Shown one piece after another: positions 34,501 through 42,284 of a DNA stretch of 64,000 bases. The stretch is from the NCBI RefSeq assembly GCF_947495315.1, contig NZ_CANLYD010000011.1, forward strand, positions 1 to 64,000, in the 5' to 3' direction. How positions within the stretch are numbered: the stretch's first letter is position 1; every line of letters starts with the position of its first letter. Both the position numbers and the translations under genes were made by a program. A model generated the notes under the pieces. The model ran no database searches. It was not told the DNA's origin and saw only the letters and a program-made list of their open reading frames with translations. The DNA is from an uncultured Aquimarina sp. (GTDB lineage Bacteria; Bacteroidota; Bacteroidia; Flavobacteriales; Flavobacteriaceae).

Positions 34501-34678
34501 ATTAACCAAAGGGATGGCTTCAGTTTATGATATGACAGGAAGAAAAGTAATGTCTTCCATAGCTATTTCAGAATCTGAAAATAATGCTATTGATATATCT
34601 ACAATTCCTTCTGGAGTTTATTTTATGGTAATTCGTGATAATGGAATTCAAAACACATTAAAATTTATAAAGAGATAA
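31505..34678 (+). CDS. Multi-domain secreted glycoside hydrolase-like protein with T9SS sorting domain
   Basis: 1057 residues. The signal peptide ends FAVAQ. The order is: DUF5060-type beta domain (30-145; WHKITLSFEGPS, GTWDWSAEF); TIM-barrel-like core (about 150-520) with candidate acid/base Glu359 in LNWNITEE and nucleophile Glu444 in VVANDEQGSAN; a collagen-binding-type beta domain (YVLAKPGEVYAVYLP, about 535-590); a DNRLRE/CBM96-like domain (VVVFQDAYLQGTTLFNSSEL, about 610-760); a GH115-C-like module (VAVEAEHFEGQSK to SMREDGVEMDKFVLS, about 775-960); and a type A T9SS sorting domain (LYPNPAQNFINVKG ... FIKR). It is secreted by type IX machinery. The polysaccharide substrate is not readable; an algal glycan is plausible for a marine flavobacterium (inference). 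Confidence 0.8.
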   Translation: MIFLTRLKLLVVLLMLTSFAVAQTPEGELKRWHKITLSFEGPSTSETANPNPFSDYRLEVTFTNGNLSYIVPGFYAGCSDAADSSCDSGNIWQVHFSPGQTGTWDWSAEFITGSDVAINGGGSSAGFMDGDTGSFIVEESDKSGRDFRSKNKGKLQYVGEHYLQHSGTDPKSPNGPWFVKAGADAPENTLAYNDFDNTPNRGGRRKNWNPHQQDYDAGDASGYTWKNGQGTELLGVVNYLSTKGLNAFSFLTLSLHGDDENVFPHLIKVSENVYNGYNDSQQWNQGVHKDRFDISKMAQWEKIFEYADKKGVFLHFKTLETENDNIMDDNTNGRQRKLYYRELIARFGHHLALNWNITEETTLPDNVTKSIASYIKDVDPYDNHIVLHTYPGQQDQRYDPLLGTNSELTGASVQTDKNKVHDDVRRWLEKSRNAGKKWVVANDEQGSANIGVDQDGKEDKLVRDKVLWGALMAGGMGVEYYYGYQTGETDLTAQNHRSRDIKYSHASHALNFFESYLQEYLVDMVSSDGITSANDYVLAKPGEVYAVYLPDGGSTNIDLPSGTWQVQWYNPRSGGSLSAATAVSNAISAPDTNDWVALIKGESDGTDCTNTQNVVVFQDAYLQGTTLFNSSELRVESGNRVTYLQFVVPTLLETITGVKLQMSVSTDGGNGLIEVYKGTSNNWTESNLSDSNKPVEGDLIGSLNTTYSEGQSYEWNLSGINAGETVSLVIKQTGGNDVSFSSKEGSNGPKLVLELDCNDGDGGDGSNTCAALEENGIVAVEAEHFEGQSKTDKRKWYFQDGTVSTPTPDPDPSHHASASGGGYLEILPDTRVTHDDPLVNGESFSNTPGVVGILDYKVKFTTPGRYFVWVRLYSTGSEDNGIHVGIDGTWPESGQRMQWCAGKNQWTWESKQRTDANHCGEAELIYIDVPSAGLHTISFSMREDGVEMDKFVLSQSYTKPSGVGPDEVLVDCALSVDDFDIKEFSLYPNPAQNFINVKGLTKGMASVYDMTGRKVMSSIAISESENNAIDISTIPSGVYFMVIRDNGIQNTLKFIKR

Positions 34679-34719
34679 GTTCTTTCGAGCATATTTTCTC
34701 AGCAATTCACTTAATTTTA

Positions 34720-34762
34720 AAAAGGGTGGAAATAATTTAGTGTTATTTCCACCCTTTTTTTA
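34720..34762 (+). terminator. Intrinsic terminator of the hydrolase gene
   Basis: A strong stem AAAGGGTGGAAATAA / TTATTTCCACCCTTT with loop TTTAGTG, followed by a T-run, about 40 bp after the stop. Confidence 0.9.
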
Positions 34763-34930
34763 GTAATTGATTTAAGTTATGCTAATTTATATAATGGAAA
34801 TTCTTGTTTTATGATTCCACTGGTATTGTTTTTAAATTGAAAATCGACTTCAATTTGAGCGTAAAAGCGAATAGATTTTGACCTCTGAATATGTTGCAAA
34901 GTGAATTGTCAGATATATAACATAGGATTT
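34763..34930. other. Spacer without recognised features
   Basis: AT-rich sequence between the terminator and the GIY-YIG element. Together with 34931-35043 it makes about 280 bp outside the annotated GIY-YIG frame. No ORF with coding character. Confidence 0.4.
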
Positions 34931-35307
34931 GTCATTCCGGCGCAGGCCAGAATCCACGATCAATGATAATTATTCCAGTCTGATGCCAAATCGTTCCAAT
35001 CGGGATTGTCTTCTTCTATCAAGTTTATTTTCCATTGTCGATTTCAGTTTTTTAATCTTTTTTCTCTTAGAATGGCATCATTTACGTATTGATATATTTC
35101 AAAATAAACCAAAATATTTAAATCATATTTTTTCGAAAATCCCTCTATTAATTTATTTTTATGTTCGAAAATCCTTCTTTCTAGGTTATTTGTCATTCCA
35201 ATATAAAGGGTTCCATTTTTCTTGTTAGAAAGAATGTAAACTGAATATTGATGTTCAGGTTTTAGCATTTGTATTTATTTTGTATTCCGGCCTACGCCGG
35301 AATGACA
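34931..35307. repeat. Small element bounded by GTCATTCCGG inverted repeats and filled by a GIY-YIG gene
   Basis: GTCATTCCGG at the left end and CCGGAATGAC at about 35297-35306 are perfect inverted 10-mers. The left end is also half of an imperfect palindrome (TTCCGGCGCAGGCCAGAA) and the right one of a perfect one (ATTCCGGCCTACGCCGGAAT). The interval is about 377 bp, and the full GIY-YIG reading frame (34960-35268) occupies almost all of it. A further related palindrome lies outside, at 35339-35362. This looks like a repeat-associated mobile unit. Confidence 0.5.
34960..35268 (-). pseudogene. GIY-YIG nuclease-domain protein interrupted by an in-frame TGA
   Basis: The frame opens MLKPEHQYSVYILSNKKNGT with the GIY-YIG hallmarks (VYILSNK ... 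TLYIGMTNNLERRIFEHK) and stops at 35044-35046 after REKRLKN. In the same frame the codons past the TGA read NRQWKINLIEEDNPDWNDLA, then SDWNNYH and a stop at 34960. This is exactly the C-terminal tail expected for the family (REKxLKxWxRxWKIxLIExxNPxW). The TGA stands where the family has Trp (TGG), so a single G-to-A change truncated a protein of about 102 residues to 74. The active-site part is intact, so a short product may still be made. Such stand-alone GIY-YIG proteins are common in Bacteroidota and of unknown function. Confidence 0.8.
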
Positions 35308-35338
35308 ACTTTTTCATTGGCTTTTGTCCATATGGTTT

Positions 35339-35362
35339 GTCATCCCAGTGCAGGCTGGGATC
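35339..35362. repeat. Palindromic repeat related to the GIY-YIG element ends
   Basis: GTCATCCCAGTGCAGGCTGGGATC: the stem ATCCCAG / CTGGGAT has a short loop and shares the GTCATYCC start and GCAGGC core with the left end of the GIY-YIG element. Confidence 0.6.
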
Positions 35363-35455
35363 TAAAATGGAGGGACATTCATGAAAATTGATTCCAGAAT
35401 AAATCTGGAATGGCATTAAATATAAAATTATTCATTATACTAGATAAAGAACCTT

Positions 35456-36034
35456 TCAATTTATATCCTTAAATTCTTTAAATAAAGCCATTGCTTTTAA
35501 GTAGTTTTGAGCACCGGTTTTTGTCTGATCGTACATAAAACCATCTAACTCAGGATGATTTTTTTTGATCCAAGTTACCATCTCACTTTTCTTACTATTC
35601 CAAAGCTTAAAATCAGAGTCCATTTCTATGTTTTTTATTTTAGAAATTTTTTGATTCTTTATTTCAATTACTTCCTTGGAAATTATAGTTTTTTCATTTA
35701 GAAATTTAATTCTAGTACATATTTTAGAAACTCTAATTACTACTTTTTTATCAATTTCTTTAACTTCTAATAGTTCATATTTTGGAGAAAAAACCGAATC
35801 CCACTGAAAGTGTTTGTAATAATCATCTTTAGAATAATTCATATTATAATCTCCTTCGCTGATGGTTATGCTATCTCCAATAAGTTTTGATAATTCTAAA
35901 TAGTTACTTTGATTTAATTGATTATAATAATTTTGAACTAATTGTGTGTTATGATTTTTTCTTGAGCAACTGCCTAAAGAAAAAAAGAAAGCACATAAAA
36001 TTACAAAGCTTAGTAATGTTTTCAGTTTTATCAT
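35456..36034 (-). CDS. SPII lipoprotein, NTF2-like, of unknown function
   Basis: 192 residues with n-region MIKLKTLLS, hydrophobic FVILCAFFFSLG and lipobox LGSCSR. The mature part (QNYYNQLNQSNYLELSKLIG, DYYKHFQWDSVFSPKYELLE, KEVIEIKNQKISKIK) alternates helix and strands like an NTF2/SnoaL-type domain. It follows the giant AAA+ gene by 4 nt and so ends that operon. Its lipid anchor suggests a periplasmic link for the island, but the function is unknown. Confidence 0.65.
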   Translation of the reverse strand: MIKLKTLLSFVILCAFFFSLGSCSRKNHNTQLVQNYYNQLNQSNYLELSKLIGDSITISEGDYNMNYSKDDYYKHFQWDSVFSPKYELLEVKEIDKKVVIRVSKICTRIKFLNEKTIISKEVIEIKNQKISKIKNIEMDSDFKLWNSKKSEMVTWIKKNHPELDGFMYDQTKTGAQNYLKAMALFKEFKDIN

Positions 36035-36038
36035 AGTA

Positions 36039-39000
36039 TTACTTTTCTAATCCCTTTTTTAATACTTCCTGAATTCCCGATAAATGTTCACTAAACTGCA
36101 TCATCTGAGCCAATACTTGTGCCATTTCATTTTTATCACCAAAGCCTTTTAACTTATTGTTTTTGATAAAAGTTTCTTTGATAGTTTCCCAACGTGTAGC
36201 TTCTTCGTCCACTATGGTATTTGTTAATTCCTTGTACTTAAGAAGGTTCGCTTCCGCAGCACTCGTTAACGTTTGAGACTCATTTTCATAATGTGATAGG
36301 AGTAGGGTTTGTAATTCTTTCTCATTCATAATCGGAACCACTTTGCCTACCAGTTTACTCATATCACGATAAGATCCTTGTAACTTAAATGAAGGCTCTG
36401 TACGATATGAATCTTCCATCGCTGCTGATTGTATATATGTAGCATTTACTTGCATCACTGTATTACGGATGGTCACTACTTTTTCTAACACTGCCAGGTA
36501 ATCTTGTATTTCCTGCTTAGTGTGATTTCCTTTTAGTTCTATGCCTTCCTGAGTACCAGATTCTACCATTTCAATTAATCCATAAATATCTTCAAAATAT
36601 TTACTGCTTAATTGATGTAAAACAGGATTAGAAGTCAATGCATTTTCTATCAAGCTGAGTTTGAATAAATCTGCCGTATCGCCAATAATATCTCCAAGAT
36701 TGTAGATATCAGCCCTGTTGGCTAACATATCGGGAATCTGAAACTTATCTCCACTTTCCGTATATGGATTTCCGGCCATTATTACACAGAATTTTTTGCT
36801 TCGCAGATCATATGTTTTAGGATGTCCATTATAGATTCCTTCAATTTTACGAGTACCATCTGCTAGTGAAATAAATTTCTGTAAAAACTCAGGATTACAA
36901 TGCTGAATATCATCCAGGTATAACATTACATTGTTCCCCATTTCGAATGCTAGATTCAGCTTTTTGAGTTCTTCGCGAGCAGCAGAATTAGTGGCTGCCA
37001 TTGGATCGACTGAGGTAACTTCGTGACCAATAGCCGGGCCATTGATTTTCATAAACACCAACCCCAAACGGTTAGCCATATATTCCATTAAAGTTGTTTT
37101 ACCATATCCAGGAGGAGATATCAGCAATAGCATCCCCATTCTATCTGTACGTTTATTGTCTCCAACGCTTCCTAGTTGTTTAGAAAGATTATCTCCAAAT
37201 AAAGGCAAATAGACCTGATCAATTAGCTTATTACGTACAAAAGAAGATAAGACTCTTGGTTTAAATTCTTCGAGTTTAAGGTCCTCTTTTAAAGTTTCTG
37301 TCACTAAGTGTTTTGCTTCTCGATATGCTGAGTATGCAGGAACTTCTATGTTGGAAAATTCTGATAATCGAGTAATAAAATGATGATAATTAAATTCAAA
37401 ATTAGTTTCATTTATAGTTGGATGACTTCCTTTTAATCCTTCAATAATTTGTGAAGGATTTACATGAATTACTTCTGAAACAGATTCCTTTTTATATAAT
37501 AAAACACAAACAATCTCATGTGCGTACTCAATCTGTTTTGGATGATGGGTTTTTAGAAAAGCAGTAACCCATTGTAGCGTTAAACGGATTACATCTTTCT
37601 GGTTTTTTCCATTAGTTAATTCTATAGATTTCTTAAACTTGGTTACTACTTTTTTCTTCTCTAATTCAGCCAGAAATATATCGTGTAATTCATTTGCAGT
37701 TTGACTGATACAAAACACATTATTAGTTTGTAGTTCGGCAAAAAGATAGTTACTAATGGCATTACTATATTTTTTATCAAACAACTTTTGCTGATCAGCG
37801 AAAGTAGAAATCTCCTTTTCTAGATCAGAAAGTATTGTTTGGTATTCTGTACTATCCGAGAAAATCTCTAAAACTTCTCCGGATGCTTTTATAGTATCAT
37901 TCCAATAGGTTTTCTTTTCCGTATCTAAACTATGCCAAAAGTTTTGTGCATAGGATCTAGACAGTGCGTCATAACGTAATAATCCAAGATCATGATCTTT
38001 ACTCACTAAAACCTTTAGAATTGTAGCAGCATCTACATCATGAACTCCTTTTACATATCCTTCGGCGTAGTTTTTACTGCTTTCTGATTTTATGAGTTCT
38101 AATAGTTCTTTTTCTCCTAGATCTACTAATTCATCTTTTTTGGTGTTAAATATTTTATACGCTAAATAGGCTGAACGATATATTTCTTGATTTTCAGAGA
38201 TTAGCTCTTGATCCCAGTATTTTTTAGACTTTAGTAATATTTCGTTTTCAATTTCCTGATAGAAATCGGTTCCGGTAAGATGGTATTGTAATGTATTGTC
38301 TTTGTATACAATAGTAAGGTCTAATGGTTGTTTGTTTACACCAAACTTATGTTTTCCTAGTTTAATGATATTCTCACCATCTTCATAGAGATCTTGTTTG
38401 TCTTTTAGTTTACGAGTAGCATCTTCTTTGGCAACTTTTAATGCAGTTTCAATAGTCTCAGCTTTACCAGCGTCATCCAATTCCATTAAATTGGCAATGA
38501 TATCTCTAAGCTTATTGATCATTAGATCAGATGCAAAATATCCATTGATATCAGCGACAGAATCAAAACTTAATGCCTTTTTAGTAACTCCTTTTAATAT
38601 TCGACTTGCTGCATTTTCTAGAGCAACAGCTTTTTTATTTCTAGCCTCGATCAGACTATTCTTTCTGGCTTCAAAAGCATTATATACTTCTTCGCGCTTT
38701 TCTATAATCAGCGTAATAAACTCTTCGAAATCCGCAAATCTTCCTTCCAGATCTTCTAACTGAACCGATACCTTGTTTAGTAATTCATCTGTTTTTTCTG
38801 GTGTATTGGCAATATCAAGATAGTTGATGATACTCTGATCAACTAGTTTCAATTGTGCAGCAAACTCTGCATTGGCTTCTTTACTACCAAGGGATTTTAT
38901 TTTATTCTTAATTCCAGCTTTTAGCTGATTAATTGTTGCGAAAATCAGAGATATGTTATCAATGATCTTGGTAGAATGGGAAGTGTCTTCGATCTGAAGA

Positions 39001-40904
39001 TTAGAAACGATATCAATAAGCATTTCTAAATCTTTTGCAATCTGATTGACTTCTTCTTCAAGTTTTTTAGCTTCTATTACTTTTTTAATAGAAGCTAGCT
39101 CTTGTTGTTTTTCTTCTACTCGAGCGTGATAGGGTAGTAGTGCCTTATCATCTAATAAGAATTGTACACAACGTTGCGAAATTTTTTCGGTTTGTTCTGC
39201 GATTTCATTTTCAAGATCGGTGATAAACTGTTTATCAATGTATCTGATGTCATTTAAACCAATAACCTCACCACGTAAGGTTCTAAGTTGTGATAATACT
39301 TGTACAAAATCATCAATAGACCGAAATGAACTACTTTTTATCTTATTAAATATGCTTTGAGCAGCTTCTTTAGTTTCTTTAGTTACATTGGTAGCAGTTC
39401 TGCGCAGTTGTACTACTTTCTCAAACTCATCAATAGCTGCGTTAGCAGCATTACTTATTTCTCCTAAAGGTATATCTAAGCGACAGGTGTCTTCTTCTCT
39501 AATCCAATAATAACTATCAATTATATCACTAGAAGATTTAGCAAGATCATCGTATAATCCATCATAATTATCTTCTTTGTTAAGTAGTGTTATTAAGGCA
39601 TGACATTCGGCCATTGCTTTTACGATATCTTTATTACCAATTTTATATAATAAAGTATCCGTATGTTCTGAAGGGATCTCGTTCCCTTTTAAGAAAGGAG
39701 TTTGCCATATCTGAATAACATGATGCTTAGTTTGTTCATCTTCTGTCTTAAAATAACAAAGTTCTCCACCGGCTAAAATGGTAAATCCATTACAAACAAT
39801 TGGGGTTTTTACTTCTTGTTCAATGACATTGTAGGACATCAACGTATATAATCCTTTTTCACTTTCATAAAACACATATAAGAAGTCTTCTCCATTTGGT
39901 GAGCTAATTTTCTCTTGAAATTTAACATCAGAAATCTCATTGGTAAATAGTTTTACTTCTCCGGATTGCAGATAGTATCCATTAGGGTATATGATTCCTT
40001 GATCATCTGGTAAAAGGACACAGGCATCTTTAATACACTCAATTTTTTTAACCTCTTGCACTTTATGATTATACACGAAATACCTTGGAGCTTCTTGAAA
40101 AGGTTTGATTTCTAAAGCAATGAGGTTACCAAGATTTGCATATCGATATTGACCATCATCTAGTGTCTGATCTACTTGTTCTACAGCTTCGTCGTATATT
40201 CCTTTTCCGTCATCAGTATTGTCCTCGATTTTTATGGTTAAATCGCCACCTACTGTTTCTACAAAAACTTTATCCAAAATAGAAATATGAGGATGTGTGC
40301 CGTAACGATGCATATCACGAGTGACTTCGATCCATTCGAATTCATATTGTTTTGGAAACTTAAATTCATGTTCACTACGATTGTCTATATAGCTAAGGCT
40401 TCCTTCATTTATCAACCATTTGAAGGTTTTAATGTCAGAAACACTTTCACTGAGCTGAAATACCATGTGCAGGTAATTACCAACAATAGCGAATTTAGAA
40501 AAGATCGTATTTCTGTAATATTTATATAGATTCGTAAAGTCATCAATAAAAACAGGATCATTGATGAGGTCTAATTTTTTATTTACAAAATGATTATCAG
40601 CATATGTATAAATACTGAATACATCATCGAGTTTTATTTCTGTTCGTAATCCGAAATGAACATTATACCCAAAAAGGCAAAAATCACCAATAGTTACAAT
40701 ATCTCGTGCAATACAGTTATTTTCTGTGTTGATACGATTATTGGCAATAAGTTTGGTTTCTACACTACCAAAAACTTCTTTTCGTGCATCATTTAGTTGT
40801 GTAAGACGGTTTTGGAGTTCACCTTTTTGTTTTTGCAAACGTTTTTGGATGATCTCATAGGTTCCCCCGTCTAGTTGTATGTCGTTCTTGTTGGTTTCTT
40901 CCAT
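36039..40904 (-). CDS. Giant AAA+ ATPase, DNA repair ATPase-type, partner of PspA/flotillin
   Basis: 1621 residues from the chosen ATG (METNK... after the leading ME). The longer frame adds 34 residues read from a hairpin repeat and is rejected. N-terminal 1-60 is coiled coil (IIQKRLQKQKGELQNRLTQL). About 60-470 is beta-rich with repeated short strands (FSIYTYADNHFVN, EFKFPKQYEFEWIEV), propeller-like. About 530-870 is long coiled coil. The AAA+ module is near 1255-1500: Walker A LISPPGYGKTTLMEYMANRL (Lys about 1268), Walker B NVMLYLDDIQH (about 1328), sensor 1 FCVIMAGNPYTESG, arginine region DMLANRADIYN. Proteins of this kind are labelled DNA repair ATPase in databases, but their linkage to flotillin and PspA genes points to membrane-stress remodelling (inference). 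Confidence 0.8.
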   Translation of the reverse strand: MEETNKNDIQLDGGTYEIIQKRLQKQKGELQNRLTQLNDARKEVFGSVETKLIANNRINTENNCIARDIVTIGDFCLFGYNVHFGLRTEIKLDDVFSIYTYADNHFVNKKLDLINDPVFIDDFTNLYKYYRNTIFSKFAIVGNYLHMVFQLSESVSDIKTFKWLINEGSLSYIDNRSEHEFKFPKQYEFEWIEVTRDMHRYGTHPHISILDKVFVETVGGDLTIKIEDNTDDGKGIYDEAVEQVDQTLDDGQYRYANLGNLIALEIKPFQEAPRYFVYNHKVQEVKKIECIKDACVLLPDDQGIIYPNGYYLQSGEVKLFTNEISDVKFQEKISSPNGEDFLYVFYESEKGLYTLMSYNVIEQEVKTPIVCNGFTILAGGELCYFKTEDEQTKHHVIQIWQTPFLKGNEIPSEHTDTLLYKIGNKDIVKAMAECHALITLLNKEDNYDGLYDDLAKSSSDIIDSYYWIREEDTCRLDIPLGEISNAANAAIDEFEKVVQLRRTATNVTKETKEAAQSIFNKIKSSSFRSIDDFVQVLSQLRTLRGEVIGLNDIRYIDKQFITDLENEIAEQTEKISQRCVQFLLDDKALLPYHARVEEKQQELASIKKVIEAKKLEEEVNQIAKDLEMLIDIVSNLQIEDTSHSTKIIDNISLIFATINQLKAGIKNKIKSLGSKEANAEFAAQLKLVDQSIINYLDIANTPEKTDELLNKVSVQLEDLEGRFADFEEFITLIIEKREEVYNAFEARKNSLIEARNKKAVALENAASRILKGVTKKALSFDSVADINGYFASDLMINKLRDIIANLMELDDAGKAETIETALKVAKEDATRKLKDKQDLYEDGENIIKLGKHKFGVNKQPLDLTIVYKDNTLQYHLTGTDFYQEIENEILLKSKKYWDQELISENQEIYRSAYLAYKIFNTKKDELVDLGEKELLELIKSESSKNYAEGYVKGVHDVDAATILKVLVSKDHDLGLLRYDALSRSYAQNFWHSLDTEKKTYWNDTIKASGEVLEIFSDSTEYQTILSDLEKEISTFADQQKLFDKKYSNAISNYLFAELQTNNVFCISQTANELHDIFLAELEKKKVVTKFKKSIELTNGKNQKDVIRLTLQWVTAFLKTHHPKQIEYAHEIVCVLLYKKESVSEVIHVNPSQIIEGLKGSHPTINETNFEFNYHHFITRLSEFSNIEVPAYSAYREAKHLVTETLKEDLKLEEFKPRVLSSFVRNKLIDQVYLPLFGDNLSKQLGSVGDNKRTDRMGMLLLISPPGYGKTTLMEYMANRLGLVFMKINGPAIGHEVTSVDPMAATNSAAREELKKLNLAFEMGNNVMLYLDDIQHCNPEFLQKFISLADGTRKIEGIYNGHPKTYDLRSKKFCVIMAGNPYTESGDKFQIPDMLANRADIYNLGDIIGDTADLFKLSLIENALTSNPVLHQLSSKYFEDIYGLIEMVESGTQEGIELKGNHTKQEIQDYLAVLEKVVTIRNTVMQVNATYIQSAAMEDSYRTEPSFKLQGSYRDMSKLVGKVVPIMNEKELQTLLLSHYENESQTLTSAAEANLLKYKELTNTIVDEEATRWETIKETFIKNNKLKGFGDKNEMAQVLAQMMQFSEHLSGIQEVLKKGLEK

Positions 40905-40929
40905 AGTTGATACCCTAGGTTTAATCAGA

Positions 40930-41066
40930 GTTAAAATTGGTTTCCCTCCTTTTTGAGGAGGGACGAATTTGTCTTTGACAAATTCAGGGTGGTTGTGGAT
41001 CCACAACCACCTCTTTCTTCCGCAAAGCGAAATTCATTCTCCTCCTTTTTTGGAGGAGGAGAGCTT
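40930..41066. repeat. GC-rich hairpin repeats between DUF559 and the giant ATPase gene
   Basis: Three hairpins in a row: CCCTCCTTTTTGAGGAGGG, AATTTGTCTTTGACAAATT and GTGGTTGTGGATCCACAACC, then CTCCTCCTTTTTTGGAGGAG directly after the DUF559 stop. The block CCTCTTTCTTC...GAATTCATTCTCCTCC-type recurs near 42680-42740. The last hairpin may act as a terminator, but the ATPase gene follows in the same direction. Confidence 0.75.
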
Positions 41067-41432
41067 TTATGGTTTAAAATTATCTTCTATTTCTTTTAGT
41101 ACTGATTTTAAATTGTCAAATATCATTTTATTTTCAAAACGAATAACAGTAAATCCAAAACTCGTTAAATAATCAGTTCGTTTTTGATCTTTTTCCTGAA
41201 CTTCCGGTTTATTATGAATCTCTCCATCCAATTCGATGATTAGTTTTTCTTTAGGGCAATAGAAATCCACAATATAATTACCAATACTGTGTTGTCGCCT
41301 AAACTTTCTTCCTTTTAATTGACTTTTTGAAAGGTGCTTCCACAAAAATGCTTCTGCAGATGTTCCATTATTCCTTAGATCTTTTCTAAAGGTTTCTAAA
41401 TATTTTCTATTATGCAGTTGATTATTACTCAA
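41067..41432 (-). CDS. DUF559 endonuclease-like protein (second copy)
   Basis: 121 residues. It carries NGTSAEAFLWKHLSKSQLKG, KFRRQHSIGNYIVDFYCPKE (Asp) and KLIIELDGEIHNKPEVQEKD (ExD), with TSFGFTVIRFENKMI at the end, the same Vsr-like PD-(D/E)xK pattern as the copy at 27095 but clearly diverged in sequence (different branches of the family). It starts 6 nt after the DUF3592 stop and ends in hairpin repeats. Its place inside the PspA/flotillin/ATPase island is probably by insertion together with the repeats, but membership of the system cannot be excluded. Confidence 0.8.
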   Translation of the reverse strand: MSNNQLHNRKYLETFRKDLRNNGTSAEAFLWKHLSKSQLKGRKFRRQHSIGNYIVDFYCPKEKLIIELDGEIHNKPEVQEKDQKRTDYLTSFGFTVIRFENKMIFDNLKSVLKEIEDNFKP

Positions 41433-41438
41433 AATCTA

Positions 41439-41789
41439 TTACTTAATCTTCTCAATTTTAGAATTGGTTGGTTTTTCTGAATCGTAGATGATTTTTATAG
41501 AATCTCCTGCTTTTCCGGTCTTTTCAAAATATAGATCATGCTCGTGCCTCGAAATTTCTTCCGTTTTTGTATACTCTTTTGAATCAATAATATAAGAGTA
41601 TTTTACATGTATATTCTCTACGGTAGGTGAGAATTCATTATCAATCCTATTTGTTGAAATTTTTTCAATGACTGCAGTTGTGACAGCACCATTTTTTATC
41701 AATCCCTCTTTTTTATAATAGGTATTGAATGCTAATACACTTATCGCTATAAATAAAACTGCTATTAATCCTAAAAATTTTTTATTCAT
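41439..41789 (-). CDS. DUF3592 membrane-anchored protein
   Basis: 116 residues. An N-terminal TM helix (KFLGLIAVLFIAISVLAFNT) is followed by a beta domain (GAVTTAVIEKISTNRIDNE, IHVKYSYIIDSKEYTKTEEI) and GDSIKIIYDSEKPTNSKIEK. The pattern of strands with a Tyr-Ser-Tyr core and the D-S-E-K-P loop is that of DUF3592. The function is unknown. It sits between a long inverted repeat and DUF559. Confidence 0.65.
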   Translation of the reverse strand: MNKKFLGLIAVLFIAISVLAFNTYYKKEGLIKNGAVTTAVIEKISTNRIDNEFSPTVENIHVKYSYIIDSKEYTKTEEISRHEHDLYFEKTGKAGDSIKIIYDSEKPTNSKIEKIK

Positions 41790-41870
41790 AATCTTTTTCT
41801 TTTTTTGTTATCTAAAGAGACCATAGTTTACTCTTACAATCTGAATTGGCTATAGAAGAACAACGTCCAT

Positions 41871-41977
41871 TCGAGTGATCCGACTTAGGAAGGATTGTAT
41901 CGAGAATAGTTGTTTTCTACTCAAAAAGCCTAATCTCGATACAATTTTTCTCCATTTCATTATGAAAAATCACTCGA
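41871..41977. repeat. Interrupted long inverted repeat (MITE-like)
   Basis: Nested arms: TCGAGTGAT (41871-41879) pairs with ATCACTCGA (41969-41977), and ATTGTATCGAGA (41894-41905) pairs with TCTCGATACAAT (41934-41945). The total span is 107 bp. It has no ORF. Similar CTCGATACAAT...TCACTCGA blocks are, from memory, frequent in flavobacterial genomes. It lies between the twin small membrane-protein genes and the DUF3592 gene. Confidence 0.75.
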
Positions 41978-42027
41978 TTTGACGGCTTTTTTCAGAATTC
42001 ACCTTAAGCCAAACTCATGTTTATAAT

Positions 42028-42282
42028 TCAAAATGTACTATATACTATCATTGTCACTATAAAACCTATCAATATTCCAAAACCAATCAATCTTCGTTTA
42101 AATAATCCTTGCCTTTGCTTTCTTAGTTTATCTCTTATTTCTTTTAATGTTTCTTCAGAAACTGGTTCTACTTTGATTCCTTGGCTTTCTTCATCACTTT
42201 CTGTCCATCCATCATAGGCTTTTCGCTCCTGTCTTCTACTATTTTTTAGAAGATTACTTAAGTTATGACCATATCCTCCCAT
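42028..42282 (-). CDS. Small tail-anchored-like membrane protein (twin B)
   Basis: 84 residues. The polar N-terminus (HNLSNLLKNSRRQERKAYDG) is followed by a conserved block SQGIKVEPVSEETLKEIRDK and KLRKQRQGLFKRRL, then one C-terminal TM helix (IGFGILIGFIVTMIVYSTF). The gene starts 2 nt after its twin's stop. The shared block in both twins is a helix that could bind the flotillin or ATPase (inference). No known family. Confidence 0.65.
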   Translation of the reverse strand: MGGYGHNLSNLLKNSRRQERKAYDGWTESDEESQGIKVEPVSEETLKEIRDKLRKQRQGLFKRRLIGFGILIGFIVTMIVYSTF

Positions 42283-42284
42283 AA

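Noticed and set aside
34929..35228. 99-codon plus-strand ORF over the GIY-YIG region
   Set aside because: Antisense to a clear GIY-YIG reading frame and starting in a repeat.
40905..41006. 34-residue N-terminal extension of the giant ATPase
   Set aside because: It is translated from the GC-rich hairpin repeat (MWIHNHPEF...); the ATG at 40904 begins the coiled-coil region.
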